From Methanobrevibacter sp. (GTDB lineage: Archaea; Methanobacteriota; Methanobacteria; Methanobacteriales; Methanobacteriaceae): 58,133 nt of DNA. The stretch lies in NCBI GenBank assembly GCA_017434555.1, contig JAFRFB010000144.1, forward strand, positions 1 through 58,133. The letters are read 5' to 3'. The notes beneath the pieces are model-generated. The model did not search any database and was not told the DNA's origin. It saw only the letters and a list, made by a program, of their open reading frames with translations. A program made the position numbers and the translations under genes. Shown here in pieces: positions 23,862-33,006 of the stretch; positions within the stretch are counted from its first letter, which is position 1, and every line of letters begins with the position of its first letter.

Positions 23862-25484
23862 ATGGGAATTTTGGCGGATTTTGATTTGAAGTCTACATTA
23901 TGTGATTATAAGGACATGTTTTTTCAATCGAAAAAATATTGGTTAATTTATCTTGTTTTAATTTTTGTACTTGGTCTATCAACGGCTACACAAAAAAATT
24001 TCTCAAATCCAAACTTTGAGATATTGACATTTTTTGTGGTTGCCGTTTTAGGAATATTTGCTATTGTTTTTTATTTTCTTCACAATAGTGATGATGAACT
24101 TTATAAAGTTGCCTTTGTCATAATCCTTATTTTTGGAATAACTACGGCACTGATACTTCCAATCTGTGACGTCAGTGATGAAATAGAGCATCTTACAAGA
24201 GCTGAATTAACGTCACAGGGTGTAATCATTCCTCACTGGACAGGTGATGATATGGGCGTTGACAGATTGTATAATCATACTGATGGAGAAAAAATCAGTA
24301 GCGTGCGTAATTACGGTGCGGGTTATGCTTCCATCCGGTCTATGAACTTTTTTTCAAAGAATTTGGGTGAAACGGTTTTTAACACTTCCCATGATACGGA
24401 TAAGATTAATTCTTCAACCCTTATTATAGATTCAGCCTTTGAGCAAAACCCATTTTTCGGATATCTTCCTCAGGCTATCGGTATTTTCATGGCAAAATTA
24501 TTGGATTTGAATGTAATATGGATATTATGGCTTGCAAGAATCTGTAATCTGCTGGTTTATGCAGGTCTGGTTTCAATAGCCATTCGAAAGACGCCTGTTT
24601 TAAAGATACCTTTGCTTGCTGTTGCATGTATTCCAATCACTCTTTATCAGGCATCCTCTGCAAGTATCGATTCAATGATTATGGGATTGAGTATTCTTTC
24701 TGTAGCATATTTCATTTATATGTGCCGAGCAGAGGAAAATTCACTGACGACAAAAAATATTGTGATTTTTTCTGTAATCTGTCTTTTATTGGGTCTTTGT
24801 AAGTTGCCTTATTTGGCTTTCTCTTTATTAATGTTATTTGTCCCATCTAAAAACTTTGAAAATGACAGAAAGAAAAATTATCTGCTTATATTTGTCAGCA
24901 TTTTTATCGTTGCTGGAATTGGTCTTTTGTGGAGTCGATATTCTGCTCCTACATTAATGCATTCATGGAGATCTTCTCATAATTTAATAAATTCGACTGC
25001 ACAGCTTAATTATCAAATAAAGAATCCTAGAAGTATTTTAAGATTTTTATATAATATATTTGTCTATGATTTGAAGGATATGATAACGGGAGTATTCAGT
25101 TTCTTTGGTGCAAAACAGTATCATCACTATATTGATAAATATTATTTAGTTACTGGTGCTTTACTGGTTTATTTGGCTTGTACTTTACTTGCCTATCCTA
25201 GAAATGTGGCATTTGAGCTTAAAACTAAATTGGGCTCTGCATTTATGATTTTATTAATATATATTGGAACTTGCTTTATTCAGCTATTGACCTGGGCAAG
25301 TGTCGGATATTTTAATTTGGGTGTCAGCACAAGATATTTCATTCCATTAATGGCATTGCTTCCAATAGCTATCTGGATTAAAAAGATTCCGTTCAATAAA
25401 GATAAATTTGATAAATATGCGATGATATTTATGATTGCATTTATGGCTACATTAATCCTGTCATTTGCAACCAAATATTACTAA
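23862..25484 (+). CDS. DUF2142 polytopic membrane protein, copy 2
   Basis: 540 aa, a tandem paralogue of the gene at 22229, alignable along its whole length (for example EQNPFFGYLPQAIGI, PLLAVACIPIT and SASIDSMIMGL). The GT-C-like acidic loop is conserved (ICDVSDEIEHLTRAELTSQGV). The most divergent segment lies about residues 145-175, in the first large external loop, which could change acceptor or donor choice. GAGGTAG is the ribosome-binding site. The stop overlaps the stop of the converging CARF gene by 4 bp. Confidence 0.82.
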   Translation: MGILADFDLKSTLCDYKDMFFQSKKYWLIYLVLIFVLGLSTATQKNFSNPNFEILTFFVVAVLGIFAIVFYFLHNSDDELYKVAFVIILIFGITTALILPICDVSDEIEHLTRAELTSQGVIIPHWTGDDMGVDRLYNHTDGEKISSVRNYGAGYASIRSMNFFSKNLGETVFNTSHDTDKINSSTLIIDSAFEQNPFFGYLPQAIGIFMAKLLDLNVIWILWLARICNLLVYAGLVSIAIRKTPVLKIPLLAVACIPITLYQASSASIDSMIMGLSILSVAYFIYMCRAEENSLTTKNIVIFSVICLLLGLCKLPYLAFSLLMLFVPSKNFENDRKKNYLLIFVSIFIVAGIGLLWSRYSAPTLMHSWRSSHNLINSTAQLNYQIKNPRSILRFLYNIFVYDLKDMITGVFSFFGAKQYHHYIDKYYLVTGALLVYLACTLLAYPRNVAFELKTKLGSAFMILLIYIGTCFIQLLTWASVGYFNLGVSTRYFIPLMALLPIAIWIKKIPFNKDKFDKYAMIFMIAFMATLILSFATKYY

Positions 25485-26770
25485 AACGCATTTATCTTTA
25501 ATTTTATTTCAAATTTGGTGAATTTTGTTTCTTTAATGAATTTGTTCATGTCCTTATCAAGTTTGCGGGCCAATGTAAGAACAATTTCCAGAAAGTGGTC
25601 AAAGTCTTCTTTTGTCTGAGACTCCAGTCCATGCGCCAAAATTGAATTATTTCTTTTTTGTGTAGTGTTTTTAATCAGACTTTCGTTTTCAACGTAATAT
25701 TTTCCCAAGTCATTTCCAAGTTCATTTAAAAGCAAGAAGTCCTTTGAAAGACCTATTCTTATTTTTTCATCTTCTATTGTTTTTTCCAAATCTTCGATGA
25801 ATTCATCAGATACTTTATTTTCTTTAAGTACTGAAATGTCAATGTCAGAGCTTTTGATGTTATATTTGGTGAGTTCTATTTGTGCAATCAGTTCAAATGA
25901 TCTGTATAGTCGGGCGATTGCATCGTCATACTTGTACTCTTCGGCTTTTCTAATTGAATTATTAATTAAACTTGCAAGAATATAGCAGTTTTTGAGATTG
26001 ACGGATTTTGATTTTACGATATTTCCCAAAGCGTTTAAGTTTTTCTTAATGTCTCTTCTGATTTCTGCAAATTCAATTTCTTTGATGTCCACTTTAATCA
26101 GGTGTTCGTATGCCTTTTCAAATTCCATATTGTCCCAGGAATAATATGCTTTACAAAGGTTTAAAAGAGAATCCTTGTGAATGCTTAAATCCACGATGTG
26201 ATTTAGAATGTCGATACATGGCATGAAACGGTTTGAATTGAAATTGTTTCTAATTCTCATCAGGGCAAATTTGTCATAGATTTTGTAGAGGTTCTGGTAG
26301 TTTATTATTTCTGTTCCGGCGGAAACTTCACCGGTTGAGCGGTCTCCTCCTATTGATATTAAATCCTTGCTGTAAAACATTCCGCAGCAGGCCATTGCAG
26401 CAGACATGGTTTTTGTTCCGGAAGTGTAATCCATTATTATTTCATAATTTTTGTCTGTAGAGTAATCCAATTCCCATATTTTAGATTCAAAAGCTTCAAA
26501 ACATGAATTGAAATCATCTATTGCTTCAATTGAAATAATTTCGTAATCTTCATTGAGTATAAACTCATCATTGTCTTTTTTAAATAGTTCTTCTATATAA
26601 TTAATAGTGTGTTTTGACCTTTGTGATGCAAAAAATACTACATAATTTGGATATATTTTATTTATTGTGGAATATAATTTCTGTGCAAGTAATTTAAAGC
26701 CTTCATCTTTGGTATCTGAATTAATGCCTGTACCTACGGTCATGAACAATACAATTTCTTTTCGTTTCAT
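25481..26770 (-). CDS. CARF-HEPN protein (CRISPR-associated TIGR02710/Cas02710-like), solitary
   Basis: 429 aa. The N-terminal 160 residues form a Rossmann-like CARF domain: first strand VLFMTVGTG (8-15), and DYTSGTKTMSAAMA (114-127), the ligand-loop motif typical of Cas02710 proteins. The C-terminal half is helical with a HEPN ribonuclease motif Arg373-x6-His380 (RNNSILAHG). In type III CRISPR systems such proteins bind cyclic oligoadenylate and cut RNA. No cas10, csm/cmr, cas1/2 or CRISPR repeats occur in this window, so it is either orphaned or acts in trans. Its own promoter should lie in the AT-rich 220 bp upstream. Confidence 0.78.
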   Translation of the reverse strand: MKRKEIVLFMTVGTGINSDTKDEGFKLLAQKLYSTINKIYPNYVVFFASQRSKHTINYIEELFKKDNDEFILNEDYEIISIEAIDDFNSCFEAFESKIWELDYSTDKNYEIIMDYTSGTKTMSAAMACCGMFYSKDLISIGGDRSTGEVSAGTEIINYQNLYKIYDKFALMRIRNNFNSNRFMPCIDILNHIVDLSIHKDSLLNLCKAYYSWDNMEFEKAYEHLIKVDIKEIEFAEIRRDIKKNLNALGNIVKSKSVNLKNCYILASLINNSIRKAEEYKYDDAIARLYRSFELIAQIELTKYNIKSSDIDISVLKENKVSDEFIEDLEKTIEDEKIRIGLSKDFLLLNELGNDLGKYYVENESLIKNTTQKRNNSILAHGLESQTKEDFDHFLEIVLTLARKLDKDMNKFIKETKFTKFEIKLKINAF

Positions 26771-26961
26771 AGTATCACTATTTTTTAATTTTGTTTTAAT
26801 TCAAATAAATTATTTTCTAAATTTTAGCTTTTGTAGTTTTTAGTGGTAATTGATTTAAAGAAAATCTGAAAGATTTTTTAAGTGTAAATATAAGCTCGCT
26901 AATCAGAGATTTTAAGTAAAAATAGATTTTTAAAAATTAATAGGATTTCAAAGCAAAAAAT

Positions 26962-26988
26962 AAAAAAAGTTAAAGAAATTAATTCTTT
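26962..26988 (-). terminator. Terminator of the minus-strand 26991 gene
   Basis: Arms AAAGAA and TTCTTT around ATTAA (26972-26988), followed on the minus strand by AAC and a run of seven Ts (26962-26968). Confidence 0.6.
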
Positions 26989-26990
26989 AA

Positions 26991-27308
26991 TTAAAATTGG
27001 ATTCTGTCTCCAGTCCAGTCTTCATCACTGAAAGATTCAAATTCATCTTTTTCTTCACTTTTGGAAGTTTTAGATAAAACGATGCTGGATATTTTATCAT
27101 AATTCAAATAAAATATTTCTCCTTCATCATCGGTTTCTTTCAAGTAAGTTTCTTTAAATTCGACGGTACTTTCAGTTTCATTGTAAAAACTGTGTATCTC
27201 ATTTTCACATGATAATTGGAAGTATGTAAACTCATTTTTAGATAATTCATCAATGAAGTCTTCAATCATACTCGGATATTTGATTCTTTTATTTTGTTTG
27301 ATGCGCAT
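26991..27308 (-). CDS. Small acidic hypothetical protein
   Basis: 105 aa from ATG 27308, which has GAGGAAG seven bases upstream; an earlier ATG at 27335 would put that site inside the gene. The fold may be beta-rich: FTYFQLSCENEIHSFYNETESTVEFKETYL and GEIFYLNYDKISSIVLS resemble a small barrel. The C-terminus is acidic. No known family is recognised. It is transcribed from a region divergent to the DUF11-type surface protein and has its own terminator. Confidence 0.6.
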   Translation of the reverse strand: MRIKQNKRIKYPSMIEDFIDELSKNEFTYFQLSCENEIHSFYNETESTVEFKETYLKETDDEGEIFYLNYDKISSIVLSKTSKSEEKDEFESFSDEDWTGDRIQF

Positions 27309-27435
27309 TTTTACTTCCTCATTAATTTCTAACAATTTCGAATTTAAAATTCTTAATGTTAATATTAACTTATGCTTTCATTCTTTAAATAATATTTGGA
27401 AAAGTATTTATCTAATTTGTTTCAAACTTTTATAT

Positions 27436-28077
27436 ATGAAAAAACTTTTTATATTGTTGATTTGTATTGTTCTATTTTCTTCCATTTCTTTTGTCAGTGC
27501 AGAAGACATTAATGCAACACTTGATACAAATCCGGTAGCTACTGATTCTGTGGATAGAAGTGTTGCAGAAGATACAAACATTTCAAAATCCGCTTATCTT
27601 ATCTTGGATAATGATGCGGATAAGGAAGACATCCATATCGGTGATTATGTCACATGGATAGTCACAGTTCAGAATTTAGGTCCTGACATGTCTCAAAATA
27701 CTCAGGTTCGTGATGAACTTCCTGACGGATTAAAATATTGCTATCACACTTTAACAAAAGGATCATTCAATCCTCAAACAGGAATATGGAATATCGGTGA
27801 TTTGAAAGTTGAGGATGGTGAAGTTGCATTATATATAACCTGCATTGCATTAACGGCCGGTGAAAAAATCAATAAGGTATGGTTAACGTCAGATACATTC
27901 AATCCAAACAACGAAACATTCGAAGAAGAGGAAATTGACGTATTGGACCATGATGATGATAAGGATGTAAAAAAAGAAATCAATAATATCCATAAAACCG
28001 GAAATCCAATATTTTTAATATTAATATCTCTCTTTGGATTTGCAGGCTTGCCGTTCCTCTTTAAAAAGCAGTTATAA
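27436..28077 (+). CDS. Secreted DUF11-type surface protein with C-terminal anchor
   Basis: 213 aa from ATG 27436, which has a TATA-like ATATATG context; the longer open frame upstream lacks signals. A signal peptide (1-22, ending FVSAED) is followed by a linker and one DUF11 / conserved repeat domain (about 55-150: HIGDYVTWIVTVQNLGPDMSQNTQVRDELPDGL). A charged spacer precedes the C-terminus: TGNPI, a hydrophobic helix and FKKQL. The same TGNPI-helix-basic layout ends the adhesin at 54205. It is likely anchored to the cell surface. It converges on the HIRAN gene with a 6-bp overlap. Confidence 0.8.
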   Translation: MKKLFILLICIVLFSSISFVSAEDINATLDTNPVATDSVDRSVAEDTNISKSAYLILDNDADKEDIHIGDYVTWIVTVQNLGPDMSQNTQVRDELPDGLKYCYHTLTKGSFNPQTGIWNIGDLKVEDGEVALYITCIALTAGEKINKVWLTSDTFNPNNETFEEEEIDVLDHDDDKDVKKEINNIHKTGNPIFLILISLFGFAGLPFLFKKQL

Positions 28078-28896
28078 TACTTTTGCGATAATGTATTGGT
28101 CCAGATAAACAAAGAGTATTTTTGCCTGTGCATTATCATTCAAGCTATTTTTAATCTTAGAAGCACTTTTAACTTCATCAATAAGTGTATAATCACTGTT
28201 TGCAACATAGCCTATTTTTTCATTCTCATAATAGACTGCTATTGCATCAGGGTCATGTTCATTGTCATCTTCCTTAACCAGATCCACAACTAACTCATCA
28301 CTTGGAGTGAAATTATAGAAATAACTGCCGGAAATGCTTATTAGCATATCTTCGGTCGTATTCAAATATTTGACCTGATTTTTAAAATCCTCAAGTTTAT
28401 CAAATTCCTTATATGCAATCAAATATGCTTTTTTGGCTTCGACAGGCTCTCTTAAAGCTTCAAGAATTTCACCTTTTAGGAAGTAAAATTCAGAGGGGTC
28501 TTCACTTTCAGGAAGTATTTCCAAAGCATTTTCAATAAGTTCAAGAGCCTTTTCATATTCAAGTTCGGGAAAATAACTGACCTTTGCCCATCTGTATAAT
28601 GTATTGGCCTTACTGGACTTAATTTCATCAGATTCATCAATATTTAATGCATGATTAATGGAATCGATTGACTTTTCATAGTCATTTTGTCTGTCATAGA
28701 TTTCTGATGTTAAAAGCCAGTAATTAACATCCTCCTTTTTAAGGCTTTTTTCAATCAATGATAATGCTTGTGAGTACTTTTCTTCATCAATCAGATAATC
28801 GATTTTATTGGTTTTTGGAATCACAAACCTTGACTGACGGGTTTTATCACCGTTATCTTCAGAAGAATCAATGTAGAGATAATTGTTATTTTCCAT
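28072..28896 (-). CDS. TPR protein with C-terminal HIRAN domain
   Basis: 274 aa. Residues 30-170 form about four TPR-like helical pairs (EEKYSQALSLIEKSLKK, EKSIDSINHALNIDESD, EYEKALELIENALEILPES, EPVEAKKAYLIAYKEF). The C-terminal 90 residues carry a HIRAN domain: DLVKEDDNEHDPDAIAVYYENEKIGYVANSD has the conserved Asn/Asp-x2-Asp-x2-Ala-Ile-x-Val and IGYV. HIRAN domains bind DNA 3' ends or damaged DNA in eukaryotic helicases and occur alone or in fusions in prokaryotes. The TPR fusion suggests an adaptor. Single gene, divergent from the oxidoreductase. Confidence 0.75.
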   Translation of the reverse strand: MENNNYLYIDSSEDNGDKTRQSRFVIPKTNKIDYLIDEEKYSQALSLIEKSLKKEDVNYWLLTSEIYDRQNDYEKSIDSINHALNIDESDEIKSSKANTLYRWAKVSYFPELEYEKALELIENALEILPESEDPSEFYFLKGEILEALREPVEAKKAYLIAYKEFDKLEDFKNQVKYLNTTEDMLISISGSYFYNFTPSDELVVDLVKEDDNEHDPDAIAVYYENEKIGYVANSDYTLIDEVKSASKIKNSLNDNAQAKILFVYLDQYIIAKVL

Positions 28897-28967
28897 TCAA
28901 ATCAACTATTATAACTTTTTCATGTTTATATATAATTTTAAATATATATTAGTATTGAGGTTAAAAT

Positions 28968-30422
28968 ATGGATTATGATATTATTTATATTGGAAGCGGA
29001 AATGCTTCATGGCAAGGCGCCCGTTTTTTAAGAAAGGAAGGCTTAAAAATATTAATCGTTGAAGAAAGTTTATATGGTGGGACATGTGCAAACAGAGGAT
29101 GTAACTCAAAGGCATTATTGGATGCACCATATGAAATAAAGGCATTGGCCGATAATTTTGAAGGCGTTGGAAAATCAGGTAATTTTGAAGTTGACTGGCC
29201 TGCACTGATGAAATTCAAACAAAAGCGTATTGCAAACATGTCTCTATTTTTGGATGGTAAATTTGATGAATACGATTTGGATGTTGCTCATGGAAAAGGA
29301 ATTATCCTGGATGAACACACCGTACAGGTCGGAGATGAAAAATTCACAACAGAAAAAATTGTCATTGCAACTGGTTTGAAGCCAATCATCCCAGACATTA
29401 AGGGTAAGGAGTATTTGCATGACAGTACTGACTTTTTGGATATTGCAGAGCTTCCAAAGCACGCTATTATTATGGGCGCAGGATTTGTGGGTATGGAATT
29501 CGCTTCAATACTTGCAGAAGCGGGCCTTGAGGCTGACGTGATTGTAAGGGGTGACATGGCATTGAAATATTTCCACCAGCCATATGTTCAAAGAGTCATT
29601 GAAATTCTAAAAGAGAAAAATATACGCTTCCATTTTAACCAAACTGTAAAAGAAATCATTAAAAGTGATGATGTAGTAATCGATAATCCGGAAGCAAAAG
29701 TTTCAAATGTTACCGAAGGTTTGAATGTTGATATTGATTTAAGGGACCCTGATGCTAAACTTGAAAACAGAGCATATGAAAACGGATTTACTGTTAAGTG
29801 TGAAAGCGGTTTGAATCTAACCGGGGATTATGTAATATCAGCTATTGGAAGAACTGCCAATGTTGACGGAATTGGCCTTGAAAATGTGGGACTTACAAGC
29901 ACCAAAAATGGAATAAAGGTCAACGGACACCTCCAGACTGAAGTGCCTAATATTTACGCGTCAGGTGATGTTGCAGATACCGGAATTGCAAAACTTGTAA
30001 CTGTTGCTATACATCACTCCAAATACCTTATAAAGGAATTACTTGGACAAGCAGATGAAATAACTTATCCTGTTGTTCCTGCAGCTGCGTATACCATTCC
30101 AAGAATAGCTACTGTCGGAGTTCCTGCATATATTGCTGAGGAATCTGATGAGTATGATGTTCACACTATAAGGTATGGAAATTCATATTCACTTGAGCTT
30201 AAAAACGATACAACTGCAGAGGCAAAGGTCATTGTAGATAAGGACTTGCAGATTGTAGGTGCTGAGATATATGCTGCAGATGCTGAGAATGTGGCTAATA
30301 TGTTTGCATTTATCATAAACAAGAAAATAACCTTGGAAGAGCTTGATTATATGATTTATGCATTCCCGTCAAGCAGTTCAGTATGTTTATATAAGCTGCA
30401 CAATATTCATTATGATTTATGA
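28968..30422 (+). CDS. FAD-dependent pyridine nucleotide-disulfide oxidoreductase
   Basis: 484 aa. The FAD-binding start reads IIYIGSGNASWQGARFLRKEG, the redox-active pair is Cys40 and Cys45 in GGTCANRGCNSKA, the NAD(P) motif is IMGAGFVGMEFASILAEAG, and the second FAD motif is IYASGDVADTG. The order is that of the dihydrolipoamide dehydrogenase / mercuric reductase / glutathione reductase family. At the C-terminus the usual His-Pro catalytic motif is replaced by Phe-Pro (YAFPSSSS), so proton relay differs and the substrate may not be a typical disulfide. The zinc-ribbon gene follows after 9 bp. Confidence 0.85.
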   Translation: MDYDIIYIGSGNASWQGARFLRKEGLKILIVEESLYGGTCANRGCNSKALLDAPYEIKALADNFEGVGKSGNFEVDWPALMKFKQKRIANMSLFLDGKFDEYDLDVAHGKGIILDEHTVQVGDEKFTTEKIVIATGLKPIIPDIKGKEYLHDSTDFLDIAELPKHAIIMGAGFVGMEFASILAEAGLEADVIVRGDMALKYFHQPYVQRVIEILKEKNIRFHFNQTVKEIIKSDDVVIDNPEAKVSNVTEGLNVDIDLRDPDAKLENRAYENGFTVKCESGLNLTGDYVISAIGRTANVDGIGLENVGLTSTKNGIKVNGHLQTEVPNIYASGDVADTGIAKLVTVAIHHSKYLIKELLGQADEITYPVVPAAAYTIPRIATVGVPAYIAEESDEYDVHTIRYGNSYSLELKNDTTAEAKVIVDKDLQIVGAEIYAADAENVANMFAFIINKKITLEELDYMIYAFPSSSSVCLYKLHNIHYDL

Positions 30423-30431
30423 GGTGATAAG

Positions 30432-30707
30432 ATGGAAAACTTTGAAAACCAGAAATTCTGCCAGTCCTGTGCAATGCCAATGGACGGCAGTGAAGTATAT
30501 GGAACAAATGCCGATGGAAGTAAAAATGACGAATACTGCATATATTGCTTCAAAGATGGAGAATTTACTTCAGACATGTCAATGGATGAAATGATGAACT
30601 TCTGCATAGAAAAGATGGTGGAAGTTCACCCTGAAATGGACAGGGATGAAGCCGCATCCATGATGAATGAGGTATTTCCAAAATTGAAAAGATGGGCTAA
30701 TGATTAG
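30432..30707 (+). CDS. Small zinc-ribbon protein
   Basis: 91 aa. Two Cys pairs, Cys10-x2-Cys13 (FCQSCAMPM) and Cys37-x2-Cys40 (YCIYCF), match the putative zinc-ribbon family with an N-terminal QSCGMPM-like motif. A helical, Met-rich C-terminus follows (DEMMNFCIEKMVEVHPEMDRDEAASMMNEVFP). AGGTGATAAG is the ribosome-binding site. It sits between the oxidoreductase (9 bp) and the GNAT gene (6 bp) in one operon. It may bind metal or a transcript; the role is unknown. Confidence 0.75.
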   Translation: MENFENQKFCQSCAMPMDGSEVYGTNADGSKNDEYCIYCFKDGEFTSDMSMDEMMNFCIEKMVEVHPEMDRDEAASMMNEVFPKLKRWAND

Positions 30708-30713
30708 TTTAAA

Positions 30714-31223
30714 ATGATTTTTAAAACTCCCCATTTGATTTTACGGCCATGGCAGGATTCAGATGCAAAGTGTCTATATCACTTTGCAAAAAATCCCAAT
30801 GTCGGGCCGATTGCAGGATGGCCTCCTCACAAAAGTGTTGATGACAGTTTAAATATTATCAGAACTGTTTTTTCCAAAAGGGAAACTTATGCTATTGTAA
30901 AGGATGATATTCCTATTGGGTGTACAGGATTGCTGTTTCATCCCGACACCAATCACTGGTGGGGTGAAAACTCAGCCGAACTGGGATATTGGATAGCAGA
31001 GGAATACTGGGGAAATGGATTTGCCGTTGAGGCATCTGAAGTTATAGTCAAAAGGGCATTTGATGATTTGGGAGTTGAACGAATTTTTGCATCGTTTAAA
31101 AATGAAAACACTCAGTCAATGAGAGTTTTGGAAAAGTTAGGCTTTAAATATTATTCCCAATTAAACAATATTGACTATGAGGATAAAGTTTTTCGAGAAA
31201 TTGCAATGATTTGTGAAAAATAA
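30714..31223 (+). CDS. GNAT acetyltransferase (RimJ/RimL type)
   Basis: 169 aa. The pattern TPHLILRPWQDSDAKCLYHFAKNPNVG, the central ELGYWIAEEYWGNGFAVEAS (acetyl-CoA binding Q/R-x2-G-x-G/A is here EYWGNGFA) and FASFKNENTQSMRVLEKLGF are characteristic of RimJ/RimL-like N-acetyltransferases. It would acetylate a protein N-terminus or a small amine using acetyl-CoA. Last gene of the oxidoreductase operon. Confidence 0.87.
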   Translation: MIFKTPHLILRPWQDSDAKCLYHFAKNPNVGPIAGWPPHKSVDDSLNIIRTVFSKRETYAIVKDDIPIGCTGLLFHPDTNHWWGENSAELGYWIAEEYWGNGFAVEASEVIVKRAFDDLGVERIFASFKNENTQSMRVLEKLGFKYYSQLNNIDYEDKVFREIAMICEK

Positions 31224-31271
31224 GTATATATTGTATTATAAATAAACTCTAATTTATATGTGGTGAAATTT

Positions 31272-32966
31272 ATGAAGGATATTGTTATTGTTGATTGTAT
31301 ATCATCTGGTGTAAATTTTATAAGGGATATTCTTAATATGGGTTATAATCCAGTAATTTTGGAATTAAAACCTAATTCTGATGATGTTAAAGCTTATAAA
31401 GAAAAAATGGATTTGGAATATGATGAAATTGACTGTTTATATGAATTGGTTTATGAAAAGGAAACATATGAAGAAACCCTTGAATTTGTAAAGAAAATGG
31501 ATCCTTTACTTGTGATTCCGGGAAGTGAACGTGGAGTCGTACTTGCAAATAAACTCGCCTATGATTTGGATTTAGTTGGAAATCCTGTTGTCAATCTTGA
31601 TGCAATGACATTGAAACATAAAATGCAGAAAAAAATTGCAAGGGCAGGACTTAGAAATATCCGGGGAAAACGCATTTCATCAGCTGAAGATGGTGTAGAA
31701 TATTTCAATAATAAATCATTCGAAAAAGTTGTCTTAAAGCCTGTTCATGATTCTGAACCTGCAAATGTCCGCATATGTTCTACTGAAGAGGAAATTATTG
31801 AAAATGTCAATGATTTATTAACCAGAAAGGACATATTCGGTGAAGACATTGAAGACATTATAATTCAGGAATTCATTGACGGTGATGAATATATTATAAA
31901 CACTGCTTCAAACAACGGTATTCATCGTATAACCACCATCTGGAAGTATAAAAAGGTTAAAACATCTGATGGCAGTTTTATTTATGATGCTCTTGAATCC
32001 GTTAATGACTTAAGTCTCGGTGAAGTTGAAATGATTGAATATGCATATGACGTTAATGATGCAATTGGAATCAAATACGGTGCTGTCAGCGGTGAATATA
32101 TTATCGATGAAAATGGACCTGTTCTTGTTGAGGTAAACTGCCACCCTATGGGCGGCCATTTGCCGGTTGATTTTTTAGATAAGGTTTCAGGCCAGCATGA
32201 AACAGATTCCATTTTGGATTCATACCTAAAGCCGGAACGTTTTTTAGAAAAAAGAAAGGAAAAGTATAATCTGATGGCTCACGGTGCATTAAAAATGTTC
32301 ATTGCTCCAAAGGATCTGATGGCAAGATCTGCTCCAATCATCAATATTGCTCCACAGTTAAGAAGTCATTATGGTATTGTTTTTGAAGATTTAATTGCAA
32401 ATGAAACGTTCTTTTCAAAAACACAGGATATCACTACCAGCTGCGGATTGATATTTTTGGCTCATGAGGATTCAAGCGTAGTTAATGAGGATATCAAATT
32501 CTTAAGAAGCGTTGAGAAAAACGCATTTAAATTGGTTTTAAGTGAAGAAAGTGATGAAATACAAACCATAAATAAAAATGTAATCATTGAAAAGCTTAAA
32601 CTTGTCATTGACATAACTGAAAAGTACGGGACAGGTTTATTAATTACAGACCAGCCTGTATATGATGTTGATATACTGCAGGTGGGTCTTAGTGATATTG
32701 AAAATGTAAAGGGCACATTTGATTTTGTTTTACTCAATTTAAATGAAAGCTTTATTAAAAGAAGTGATGAGATTACTGTAGACATAATCTTTGATATATT
32801 TTCATATATTAAGGTCGGAGGATTGATTTTCATCCCTGATACAACATATAAATATGTTCCTGGCGGAAGAAAAGGTGTTGAGGCACTGGTAAAATCCCTA
32901 AACCTCAAGATTGAAGTTCCTCCATACGGTATGAAAAATGCAGTTATCGCATCCAAAATTAAATAA
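31272..32966 (+). CDS. ATP-grasp ligase with methyltransferase-like C-terminal domain
   Basis: 564 aa from ATG 31272, with GGTG seven bases upstream. Residues 1-110 are a pre-ATP-grasp domain (IVIVDCISSGVNFIRDI; DPLLVIPGSERGVVLANKL). An ATP-grasp domain follows (about 115-320) with KVVLKPVHDSEPANVRI and the Mg-binding VEVNCHPMGG, like carboxylate-amine ligases of the BacD/carbamoyl-phosphate-synthase type. The last 170 residues (DILQVGLSDIENVKGTFDFVLLNLN, FSYIKVGGLIFIPDTTYK, MKNAVIASK) resemble the end of a Rossmann methyltransferase without a clear SAM loop. A broken paralogue lies at 36995. It probably joins a carboxylate to an amine in a small metabolite. Confidence 0.75.
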   Translation: MKDIVIVDCISSGVNFIRDILNMGYNPVILELKPNSDDVKAYKEKMDLEYDEIDCLYELVYEKETYEETLEFVKKMDPLLVIPGSERGVVLANKLAYDLDLVGNPVVNLDAMTLKHKMQKKIARAGLRNIRGKRISSAEDGVEYFNNKSFEKVVLKPVHDSEPANVRICSTEEEIIENVNDLLTRKDIFGEDIEDIIIQEFIDGDEYIINTASNNGIHRITTIWKYKKVKTSDGSFIYDALESVNDLSLGEVEMIEYAYDVNDAIGIKYGAVSGEYIIDENGPVLVEVNCHPMGGHLPVDFLDKVSGQHETDSILDSYLKPERFLEKRKEKYNLMAHGALKMFIAPKDLMARSAPIINIAPQLRSHYGIVFEDLIANETFFSKTQDITTSCGLIFLAHEDSSVVNEDIKFLRSVEKNAFKLVLSEESDEIQTINKNVIIEKLKLVIDITEKYGTGLLITDQPVYDVDILQVGLSDIENVKGTFDFVLLNLNESFIKRSDEITVDIIFDIFSYIKVGGLIFIPDTTYKYVPGGRKGVEALVKSLNLKIEVPPYGMKNAVIASKIK

Positions 32967-32998
32967 AAAGATAATTTAACAATTATCTTTCTTTTTTT
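32967..32998 (+). terminator. Terminator after the ATP-grasp gene
   Basis: Nine-base arms AAAGATAAT and ATTATCTTT (32967-32990), then CTTTTTTT. Confidence 0.7.
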
Positions 32999-33006
32999 AA
33001 GATACA

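Noticed and set aside
26861-26877. Hairpin AAAATCT / AGATTTT in the region upstream of the CARF gene
   Set aside because: No gene is positioned to use it as a terminator on the plus strand; such short AT-only stems are expected by chance in this base composition.
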